Source: Trachelipus rathkii
Lineage: Eukaryota > Arthropoda > Malacostraca > Isopoda > Trachelipodidae
Length of the DNA stretch: 25,000 nt
Reading direction: 5' to 3'
Assembly (NCBI GenBank): GCA_015478945.1
Contig: JABUQX010020991.1
Span: 12,501 to 37,500 of the forward strand
Shown here: positions 1 to 9,205 of the stretch, piece by piece
How positions within the stretch are numbered: position 1 is the first letter of the stretch
How the letters are laid out: the number at the start of each line of letters is the position of its first letter
The notes under the pieces: model-generated
What the model was told of the DNA's origin: nothing
Databases searched by the model: none
The model's input: the letters and a program-made list of their open reading frames with translations, nothing else
Position numbers and translations under genes: made by a program

Positions 1-48
<48 letters not shown>

Positions 49-106
49 ACTATATATATATATATATTATTATATATATATATTATATATATAATATATA
101 TATATC
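1..106. repeat. (AT)n microsatellite, imperfect
   Basis: Alternating AT with occasional doubled bases (TATTATA, ATAACTATA). The array runs off the left edge of the window, so its length is unknown. Confidence 0.95.
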
Positions 107-610
107 AGAGCGACTCTATACTCGTGCTGCTCGTGCTAAGAACAAGTTAACATTATAGAAACGGTCGATCATTTACAACTTTCATAATGTTACGATAAAA
201 TTCTCTTATTTGTTTGCGAAAATTGGTTAAATAAATGAAAATATTACATAATAAATATAAAAAATGCAAACTCGAAACAAAAAATGTAAGAATAATCGCT
301 ATTAAATGACTTTTTTAATCAATTAAAAAATGTGATTTTCGTTGCTCAAATCGAACGGCGGAGATTATATCTGTGAATTTAAAGTATAATATTGTTTATA
401 AATACTATGTTTATAAATAATATGTTTAAATATTAAAAATAGGGAAAATAATTTTATAACAAAACAATATTTAATAAAATAAATAAAAATAATAAAGAAA
501 TTAATTAAATACTTAAGAAAAATGAAAGAAAAAGAATAACTTGAAATATTATAGTTAATCATAGAAACAATTTTAAATTAAAGAAAACTTTTAAAATAGC
601 AATGAGAAGT
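107..610. other. AT-rich spacer without recognisable gene
   Basis: About 500 bases of AT-rich sequence. The one short open frame on the minus strand is a Phe/Ile/Tyr-rich composition artefact. I see no transposase or reverse transcriptase motif, tRNA-like box or clear repeat structure here. Confidence 0.6.
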
Positions 611-731
<121 letters not shown>

Positions 732-747
732 TATAATCACAAACCCC

Positions 748-1075
748 AGAAAATGCTAGATCTAGCTTCTAGCACCGGCCATATACTTTCCTGAGGTACT
801 TTCTAGCATTTCTAGCCTTTCTAGCACCTAGCTTCTTTCATGAGGTTCTTTCTAGCCTCAGCTACTTTCCTGGCTACTTTCTATATTTTCAGCTACTTTC
901 CTGGTTACTTTCTATGTTTCTAGCTACTTTCATGTACCTTTGTAAGTGTTTTTCCTATGACTTTACACTCTGCTATCCCTTACCCCCTTTGATTAGCCTT
1001 TTAGGCTATGACCTGCCATCCTATGTTATGCCCTACCCCCTTTGATCTGGCCTTCTAGCTCTTCTAGGTATGACG
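748..1075. repeat. Degenerate CTAGC/GCTACTTTC minisatellite
   Basis: The motif TTTCTAGC recurs many times, and from about 856 an approximately 31-bp unit starting CAGCTACTTTCCTGG repeats nearly three times with drift. Further right, TACCCCCTTTGATC with a following GGCCTT or GCCTTTTAGGC occurs twice (about 980 and 1035). There is no coding signal. It looks like an old tandem repeat. Confidence 0.7.
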
Positions 1076-1102
1076 CTACAAATGTACTTAATTAAGAACA
1101 CT

Positions 1103-1133
1103 CGTTAAGTACACTTTTGAAGTGTACTTAACG
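1103..1133. repeat. Perfect 14-bp inverted repeat with 3-nt loop
   Basis: The arm CGTTAAGTACACTT (1103-1116) is exactly complementary to AAGTGTACTTAACG (1120-1133) around TTG. It lies immediately upstream of the B-box-like GGTTCGATTCC at 1140. Confidence 0.9.
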
Positions 1134-1139
1134 TTTGTT

Positions 1140-1150
1140 GGTTCGATTCC
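1140..1150 (+). promoter_or_regulatory. RNA polymerase III B-box-like motif
   Basis: GGTTCGATTCC is an exact match to the tRNA/SINE B-box consensus GGTTCGANTCC. I see no acceptable A box within 30-60 bases upstream, where the perfect hairpin lies instead. It is more likely a SINE remnant than a tRNA gene. Shortly downstream it shares TCCCGATGGGC with the opposite-strand tRNA-like block at 1529-1610. Confidence 0.45.
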
Positions 1151-1292
1151 CGGGGCCTCCGTCCCGATGGGCTTCATCAAGGCGGTCCCATTACGTGAGA
1201 CCTTTCCGAATCCACGTGATCCCTACTTGCGCTACCACCTCGCGCGCGACCTGTGGTGGTCATTGTATAATCCGCTCGCGCCGACTGCTCGA

Positions 1293-1460
1293 CTGACTGC
1301 CATGACCATCGACTTGAAATTATATATACATATGACGTCACAATCTTCGTGCGCGCGAATACTTCTCCGAACACCATTGACCGACTGTCATGACTCATGA
1401 CCATCCATTTGAAGTTATATATACATATGTTGTCACACTTGCTCTAACGTGTGACGTCAT
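1293..1460. repeat. Two copies of a ~95-bp unit with CRE-like sites
   Basis: CATGACCATC followed by TTGAA-TTATATATACATATG occurs at about 1301 and again at about 1396. The palindrome TGACGTCA, the CRE/ATF consensus, lies at 1333-1340 and 1452-1459. The TATATATA tract in each unit could act as a TATA element, but no coding sequence follows. Function is unproven. Confidence 0.55.
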
Positions 1461-1528
1461 TTCATTTTTCCGAACTCTTAATTTTAATTGTAATATATAT
1501 TAAAAATCATCCAAATGGATTCGATCAT

Positions 1529-1610
1529 CTGCCCATCGGGAGTTGGATTCGAACTCTCATCGTTTTAGTTGCCGGAATTTACTTAAACCACTTGACTGCA
1601 TACGACCACG
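1529..1610 (-). repeat. tRNA-derived SINE head or pseudo-tRNA
   Basis: On the minus strand TGCAGTCAAGTGG (1588-1600) resembles a tRNA Ser/Leu-type A box, and AGTTCGAATCC (1545-1555) matches the B box except at the first base. Box spacing is tRNA-like, but no acceptor stem pairs well and no anticodon arm can be defined. I call it a SINE head or tRNA pseudogene rather than a functional tRNA. Confidence 0.5.
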
Positions 1611-1682
1611 AATGATAGGGCAAAATATTATTATTTTTGGAGTCTTATCTGGAAACTGACCATTTTCCCGACCTTTTGCCTT

Positions 1683-2493
<811 letters not shown>

Positions 2494-2496
2494 GGC

Positions 2497-2519
2497 AATG
2501 TAAATTTGAAATTTACATT
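2497..2519. repeat. Perfect 11-bp palindrome beside the microsatellite
   Basis: AATGTAAATTT and its exact complement AAATTTACATT surround a single G. It marks the junction between the (ATCA)n tract and the mariner remnant. Confidence 0.85.
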
Positions 2520-2599
2520 TAATAATATATTTATTTAACAGAGGAATAGTGGAAGTTTACAAGACATCAAAACAAAGTTAAACATTACCATTATGAAGC

Positions 2600-4770
2600 A
2601 AAAATAACATCACATAAATGCTGTCTTTCGCGGTTCGATCGCATTCCTGAAAGTGACTCCCCAAAGATTCACAATCATGTCACGCAAACAATGTTTGGAA
2701 GGAATGCTCTTCATTTTTCGAAGGATCTTAATTCTCACTTACTGAAGGTAGTAGGCCGGTGTTGATATAGGTGGAAGCCTGCGAGCCGCTATTGCCTCCA
2801 CAAGAAATAATCACAAGATGAAAGGAAAGTGACGAGAAGGCCTGGGAATGTATGCCTTTCCGGGATAATTACCTGTTTGGGGAAACACGTTGTTGAGCGA
2901 GTGGCTTATGGCCCCATCTTGTTGGAATAACGTTTCATCGTTGACCTCATAATGTGAAGCTGAGGATGAATACTGCACAGAAATTAACAGTTACTGTTCG
3001 TTCCCCGACATCTAAAAAAGGGTCTGTTATTCTCCATTTGATGAATCGCTCACCAAACCGTAAACGTTAGCCAAATGTAGAGGTTTTGGTGGAGTGTTGA
3101 GGGTTGTTGAAACTCCATTACCCGGAAATTCTGCTTGTTTACATAACGATGGCAGTGAAAATGCGCCTTATTCAATTACCTGCCAAAGGTATGAACAATA
3201 TCTTGGCATTATCCTCATAGCCATTTCCAAACTCCTTTCAGGGCATGATCCAAATTGTGCTCGGGCTGAGCCCAAATTTTCCTTCCTCCCTTAAAAATGG
3301 ACATAAATTTCGCGAATTTTCAGCCGATTTTGACTTAATAAACAACAAACTGTAAAGCTTTTTTTGCCACTCTAAACGGTTGTTTCTCTGGTGTTTTTCT
3401 GTGTCTATAGTCATTCTTTTAGAATTTTAAATTTTTCAAAACCCATTGTTTTTGACATTTTCGCATCAAGCTTACCAGATTTTTTTTCAAAATTTCCTTC
3501 AAGTTTGAAAATATGACCATAGATAGGTCCAATTATCCTACAACCGTTCAGGAAGTACTTTTTTCGATTTTTTGAGTTTTGGGCTCAGCGTTGTCCGCAA
3601 TTTCGAAACCCACACTTTTTTTTTTTATTTTGAAATGAAAAATGGCGATGATTTTCTTTCTGTGTCAGGTGAAGTACAGATGGAAATTTATTCAGGGCAT
3701 CAATGTAGTTTGGGCGTAGATGCACATTTTTTTTACTTAGATAATTTCTTTGTTATATGCAGTTAAAGGTTTGGATTTGTTCTTGGAACAAACTTTCAAA
3801 AAAAAATTTTTTGAAATTTTTCTAAAAATTTTCTTTTAAGTATACAAAAAAATTATCTAAGTAAAACATATTCATCTCGTCTGACTATACAAGCCCTGAA
3901 AATTTGATGTTTATTGGAACAAGAATAAAAAAATTATCGCAGATTTTCATTTAAAAATCCAAAAAAAGTGTGTTTAGAAATTGGACAACGCTGAGCACAA
4001 AACTCAAAAAATCGAAAATGTACTTCTGAACGATTGTAGATAATGAACCTATCTATGCATATTTCAAGTTTGAAGTCATTTCGAAAACTATTCTGATAGT
4101 TGATACGAAGAATGTCAAAAACATGGGTTTTGAAAAATTGAAAATTCTGAAAGTATGACTACATACACAGAAAAACACCGGAAAACAACGTTTTTAGAAG
4201 GAATAACTCAAGTATTTAATATATTTATGTAGCAAAACCGGTTGAAATTTCCGAATTTTATGTACATTTATTAGGGGGGGGGGGGGGAAATTTGGGCTCA
4301 GCCTGAGCAAAATATTGACACATGCCCTTCACAAAAAAGCCGTCGGGCAAAAACATCGTTTTCATTGATGGCATAAACCACTTACATTTATTTTATAGGG
4401 GTGATAATGAAGATCAAACCGTAAAATCCGTCTGACTGTTCTGTCTGAAATTCCGAGTGAAGCGCTTTGTCACTGTGCCGATTTCTTAGGTCTTCTTCCT
4501 ACAGCAGCTCTTGCAACGCTCGAGTATTCGCGGAGTAGCACCTCCTTCGCCGTACAACCTCTTTTGGTGTAGTTATCTACAATGTCTCAAAGTTTTCAAA
4601 ACCAAACTACTTAACCGTATTAATTGAGCGCGTATTAAAACTGCGCGATTACGATGAATATCGAAATACCTACGAAAAATACGCTGAGCTGCTCCATAAC
4701 GAGCCGGTTTGGTAAAAATGCCTTCAACGGGCGAAAGCACCGTTTGTTGTTACGTCACTAGATTCATAGT
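2600..4770 (-). pseudogene. Mariner-type transposase remnant, split by a fold-back element
   Basis: Mariner transposases cut and paste DNA using an N-terminal helix-turn-helix region and a DDD/DDE nuclease. On the minus strand, 4760-4331 holds an HTH-like region ending in LGISDRTVRRILRFDL (4390-4450) and then ENDVFARRLFCE. After the insertion at 3241-4327 the protein continues with CERSLEM, AHFH and YVNKQN (about 3130-3170), then VNDETLFQQDGAISHS, with the second catalytic Asp at 2916-2918, and CDYFLW, with the third Asp at 2810-2812. The last two are about 35 codons apart, as in DD34D mariners. The first Asp, expected before AHFH, is lost. Several frameshifts and stops make this a clear pseudogene. 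The terminal inverted repeats were not found. Confidence 0.8.
3241..4327. mobile_element. Fold-back (long inverted repeat) element, 1.09 kb
   Basis: The left arm (about 3241-3770) and right arm (about 3831-4327) are imperfect inverse copies over roughly 500 bp each, leaving about a 60-bp centre. Both ends start GGGCATG inward and carry GGCTGAGCCCAAATTT shortly inside; other matched blocks include GCTCAGCGTTGTCC, TTCAAAACCCAT and ACTTAGATAATTT. The target duplication is TTCA (3237-3240 and 4328-4331). Joining the flanks with one TTCA keeps the mariner protein in frame (FCE|RSLEM), which supports both boundaries. There is no coding capacity. Short open frames inside are chance. It is a non-autonomous DNA element of unassigned superfamily. 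The right arm contains a G homopolymer (about 4275-4287). Confidence 0.85.
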
Positions 4771-4887
4771 AACTGAAACGCTATGAGCTACAGAACACAA
4801 CGGTGACTTTGCCAACCGGCTTCGCCCACTCTCCTGGCTTTGTGAATTCTTTCAAAACTGTGGGATTGACTGGCGGACCCTATGTAT
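4771..4887. other. Short unassigned spacer
   Basis: Unique sequence between the mariner remnant and the (AT)n array. It may be the outer 5' part of the mariner element, but I could not match it to an inverted repeat at the other end. Confidence 0.4.
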
Positions 4888-5058
4888 ATAAACAATATAT
4901 ATATATATATATATATAGTATATTATATATATATATCTATATGTATTATATTATATATATATATATATATATAATATATATATAATATATATAATATATA
5001 TATATTATATATATATTATATATATATAAATATCATATATATATATATAATATATAAA

Positions 5059-5101
<43 letters not shown>

Positions 5102-5175
5102 TATATATATAATCATATATAATATTATATATATATATAATTATAATATATTTATATATATAATATATATATATT
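4888..5175. repeat. Imperfect (AT)n array
   Basis: About 290 bases of TA repeats with frequent slips (TATTATAT, ATAATATA). It ends abruptly at TAGACCGGCCCAA, the possible end of the next element. Confidence 0.95.
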
Positions 5176-5176
5176 A

Positions 5177-7262
5177 GACCGGCCCAAGCTAATAATTTTA
5201 ATTTTAATTTTGTAATTTTGAACAAATGCATACCGCTTCCATTTATTTCCGACTGTGAAAAAGCCTTGCAAACAAGAAATTTCAGAAACGATTAAAACAT
5301 ATTTAGTGCTGCTGCCAAGACAATCAATGAATTGGCAACTTACACAAGCAGAATGCATCTCAAACATAAAGTGAAAATGTGCTTAAGGAGAGTTTTAACG
5401 ACGTTTTTGATATTGCTCAACAATGATGCACTACAAAATAATGACGGTTGATGAAATAAAATATTTTTTTGCACTCAAAGAGAATAAAGGAGACGTGCTA
5501 ACATAAGGCACAATTGATAGAATAGCTCTTCCTAGAGAAGCTAGAAAACGGAAAAGAGAGGAGAGATTGGAAGCGCAAACAAAACGTGAAGAGAAAAGAA
5601 GGAAGAAGAAAATGTATGTAGTTGTAGAATTTAGCTCAAGTTCTACTAGCGATACTTCAAACTCTAATACTGATTCACACGACAGTGATGAACCCAAACC
5701 CAAACCTTCATCTAGTGGACAGTGCAAGAAAAAGCGTATTGTGACACCTGATGTGGCAATGGAACTGGACAGGACAAAAATAAGTGATCGCAGTGCTTTT
5801 ATGGTGTTGGCATCCACTATTAATGCCTTGAAGTCGATGTTGATGACGTTGTTTTGAGTAGAAGTACATTGCAGAGAGAAAGAAGCGTTTCTACGTAAAA
5901 AAAATAAGCTTAAGGTTTGCAACAGATGGTACCTAAACAGAGGTTTTGCACAGATGTACCGTTTGAGCTGTACATTGGCTAGTAAAATTCTATCCAGATA
6001 CACTGGTTTCAAGAATACAGAGAGAGGCTAACTTATTACTAGTATCAGCAGAAGGGTACTTCAAAACTCTTAGCAGTCCCAAAAACTTTGTTCAGGTAAG
6101 GGGTATTGATATTGCAAATGCTGTAACTGAATGTTTGGAAGATTGGAACTTGAAAAATAATATACAGGCCATGTGTTTGAACAAATAAGCCACAATTACT
6201 GGTAATAAGCAAGGAGCCTGCATTATAAATGAATCCAGAGCTTGGGTACACTGCTTCAAACTGCCGCTCGACATTCATAATTAATGCGAATAATATTTCG
6301 GAATGTATTGACAAGTGCCTTGCGAGCCTTCTGGGAGCCAGGACACAGCTGTTTAACCGATTTCGAGCCAGTTTTGGGAAACATAAAATAAAGAACAAAT
6401 TATCGACTACCAAATCGACAGCTTCCCGAGGAAAGAGGCAATTGTTGCATTCTATAACTTAAAGAATTATGACAAAAAGAAGAACGTATTTGCAGTTGCC
6501 TGCTAAAGCTCTCTCGTCGGCACGTTGTGGTACCTGAACGAGGACTGGTGCCTCTCGAGTTCTTTTGATGATGAATCAAATAATGATTGAAGCTGCAAAT
6601 GATTCAAAAGCTTTAGATAGTCAGCTGTGGTAAAAGGCTACCAACAGAATAAGGTCGGCATTATACTCGATAATTCGTTTGTTTCCGAACAAGCACACTG
6701 GCAAGTTCATTACCTCAAAAAGCAAACTTTTTCTTCGAGAATTGCCAACTCCAATACATTTCTTCCATCGAGTCCTTCAAGAATGGAGTACAAATGATGA
6801 ATACATTAAGGCAAAAAATTATGTAGAAAAAATGAATGTTGTTAATGATAATGCTGAAAGGACTGTTGCTTTATTACAGTCCTTTAACACCTATCTTACA
6901 AAAAATGAAGAGCAGCTGCAGTATATCTTGCAGATCGTAGAAAAGCACAGAGCTGTGTTTTCAAAATCAACAAAGTCTGAAAGAAGAAAGGCACATTTGG
7001 AGTAATTATTAGGTGTGCCTTTGTGGATTACGCCTACTGGGGATACCACGTTAAAAAAAACGCGACAGCTGTCGTTACCCACATGTGGTGTGGGGAAAAT
7101 TCCGAACATTTAATCGCTTTTATAACCCATTTTCAGGTGCTGGCGGCAAGAGACTAAATATGATTATTTTTGATAAATTTGTGGGCGGGCTTTTTTGCTA
7201 ACAGTAACAATCATAGGGGTATGCCTACTACATCTTTCGGAAAATGTTTTTTGGGCCGCTGA
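5177..7262 (+). mobile_element. Candidate decayed DNA transposon of unassigned type
   Basis: The block between two (AT)n arrays begins TAGACCGGCCCAAG and ends with the complement of TCAGCGGCCCAAA, so both termini share GGCCCAA in inverted orientation with A/T-rich sequence inside. This is only suggestive of a terminal inverted repeat. No target duplication can be read because both flanks are TA repeats. It encloses the broken gene at 5431-7003. Confidence 0.4.
5431..7003 (+). pseudogene. Broken gene of a multicopy invertebrate family, function unknown
   Basis: Plus-strand frames give, in order: a Lys/Arg-rich then Ser/Asp-rich N-terminal part (5567-5740); VTPDVAMELDRTKISDRSA (about 5740-5800); LLLVSAEGYFKTLSSPKNF and AVTECLEDWNLKNNIQAMCF (about 6030-6180); LLGARTQLFNRFRASF (about 6330-6375); and a C-terminal part with WSTNDEYIKAKNYVEKMN, VVNDNAERTVALLQSFN and NEEQLQYILQIVEKHRAVF (6785-6965). 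I recognise these blocks from multicopy uncharacterised proteins of invertebrates. The AMCF segment followed by a Ser-Asn pair looks like the second-Asp region of an RNase H-fold transposase, but the Asp itself is not seen here. Many frameshifts and stops interrupt it. A mobile-element origin is an inference; no superfamily is assigned. The minus-strand frame 5431-6012 is its antisense shadow. Confidence 0.6.
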
Positions 7263-7278
7263 TATATATAATTATAAT

Positions 7279-7309
<31 letters not shown>

Positions 7310-7374
7310 TATATAAATAATATATATATATTATATATATATATATAAATAAATATAGTATATATATATATATA
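7262..7374. repeat. Imperfect (AT)n array
   Basis: TA repeats with AAATAAAT interruptions fill the whole gap between the end of the unassigned element and the left end of the Tc1-like element. Confidence 0.95.
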
Positions 7375-9089
7375 GTCCTAGCCAAATTATTAGACGCACC
7401 TTAAATTTTTGGTATTTTCTATGTCTAGAGTAGAAAACGTTAGAAATTAGAATTTTACAGGCCTAATTCTTATTATTAACCATGTCCAACCTTTTTTTCA
7501 ATGTGAAGAACATATTTTCAGGAGTATTTGTGTTTTATCATGAAATAAAGAATTACTGTGAATACAATTGCAGCCTTCTCAGCAGATGCTCGGACACGAA
7601 CCACGGTTCAGACTTGCTTTGGGCGCTCACCATTTTTACTTTTTGTTTTGTCATCATTGGTTGGGTTCTTACTTAAATTACATTTCTATTTAATTGCCCC
7701 AAAGTATTTTTATGTGTTTTTACCTTGCAGTCATTATGGGCAAAACAAGTGATTTATCACCGCCAAAAACCGCAAAGGAAAATGCGTTGCTCAGTATTAA
7801 AAAATATTCAAATTGTAAGGAAATTTTTGAGTGGTTAACTCTGAGTCATCATCATGAGGCAAATTAATAAGAAAATTCAGCTAGACATGGGCATTAATTC
7901 CTATGGGCGTGAAGAAATGCGGCAAAAGTCGACTTTAAACCAGCAAAACGTTTGCTTGAAGATCATCCTTGAAGAGCAGGTTTGCCACTACTATAGAGAT
8001 AAAATCCAAGCTTGAAAGCAGTGACCTCAGCGTATGTGAAAGAACTGTACGCTGGCAATTGTCAGATATGTTAACCCGCTCGGAAGCTAAGGTTGCTAAA
8101 AAGTTTATGCAAGAGAAACTCTGAGAAGTGGGCCACGGACCTCAAGGACAAAGTTCTGACTTTTGGAGATAGGTGAAGTATTCTTCTGTTTTCTCCTGTT
8201 TATCTGTTTTCCACTCAGTTTATGTGATTTCCATTCTCTTTGTGTTTCACACTCAAGAAATGGTGAAATGGTAGACAAATGATTTGCTTTTTTTCATTAT
8301 TGAAGGTGTGCTTCATTGATGAGAGCCGATTTGAAATCCTGGAGAAGAAATCTCATTTTGTGCGAAGGCTCCCTGGCGAGAAATATCAACCTGACTGTAT
8401 CATTCCAACTACAAAATGTCCTAAAGTTATGACATGGTCTGATATAAGTAGAAAAGGCACTGGCCATCTGGCCACGTGGTCAGTGGACCATGTTGCAGGA
8501 GCTAATACAAAGTTTTCAGAAAGGCTACTTTCCCAATTGATAGATTGGTTTCCAAATGGAAAATCCTTTATCTTCATGCAAAGATGAGGCTAACTGCCAT
8601 ACCTCTCGATCAATTGCAGCCAAATTGCAGCAAGAATGTCCCTTTACTTCCCTGGTCTGGAAATTCACCGGATATAAATCCATTAGAAAATGTGTGGGAG
8701 CTGCTAAAGAGAGAAGTGGCAAAGGATGCCATTACAAAAACTCAGCTGATTGAGAAGCTCATTCGTGTCTGCAATCATCACCCACAGATGCAGGAGACCG
8801 TTCAATCATGCATCAATAGCATGCCACCAAGGCGTATCGAAGCTTTAATAACTTCAAAGGGAGTTACAACAAAATATTGAATATGACTTTTTTCTTCAAT
8901 GATGATGCTGGTAAGAAAGTACCAAATAAAGGTTTAATATACAAGATCTTTTTCTAAGTATTGAAATTACTATAATTTTTAGTTTTGAAAGATATGTGAA
9001 ATTCAAATTTCTAACATTTTCTACTCTAGGCATTGGAAAATAACAAAAAGAATTCAAAGGTGCGTCCTAATAATTTGAAACTAAGGGTT

Positions 9090-9092
<3 letters not shown>
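7375..9092 (+). mobile_element. Tc1-like transposon, about 1.7 kb, defective
   Basis: Both ends carry matching inverted repeats of about 80 bp. CAAATTATTAG, GACGCACCTT, TATTTTC and TCTAGAGTAGAAAACGTTAG on the left correspond to their near-identical inverse at 8985-9090. The flanks are TA repeats, so the expected TA target duplication cannot be distinguished. The enclosed transposase gene is broken. Confidence 0.85.
7735..8880 (+). pseudogene. Tc1-like transposase (DDE), broken
   Basis: The N-terminal part starts near the ATG at 7737 (MGKTSDLSPPKT) and soon meets frameshifts and stops; KWATDLKDKVLTFGDR (about 8125-8170) is the end of the linker before the nuclease. VCFIDESRFEI (8308-8340) holds the first catalytic Asp. 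A frame change then gives DEANCHTSRSIAAKLQQ (about 8584-8635), with the second Asp, and another gives NVPLLPWSGNSPDINPLENVW (about 8635-8700), with the final Glu; the D-to-E gap is about 34 residues, typical of Tc1. The frame ends at TTSKG-type sequence and a stop at 8880. A possible intron, GTGAAG...TTGAAG (about 8171-8306), would join FGDR directly to VCFIDE, but decay could also explain the gap. Confidence 0.85.
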
Positions 9093-9157
<65 letters not shown>

Positions 9158-9163
9158 TCTTTC

Positions 9164-9201
<38 letters not shown>

Positions 9202-9205
9202 TAAT
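9093..9205. repeat. (AT)n array
   Basis: TA repeats with short interruptions (CTTCTTTCTAC) between the right end of the Tc1-like element and the 3' end of LINE copy 1. Confidence 0.95.

Noticed and set aside
1122..1404. Overlapping frames of 92 and 75 codons on opposite strands
   Set aside because: They cover a tandem repeat with CRE sites and match no family I know; mutual antisense overlap fits chance in GC-richer repeat.
1529..1610. Functional tRNA gene
   Set aside because: Boxes are present but no acceptor stem or anticodon arm can be folded with confidence.
3094..3294. 66-codon plus-strand frame
   Set aside because: It is antisense to the mariner remnant and runs into the fold-back element.
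5431..6012. 193-codon minus-strand frame
   Set aside because: Antisense to the recognised family blocks on the plus strand; its Ser/Leu-rich content mirrors the Lys/Glu/Ser-rich sense protein.
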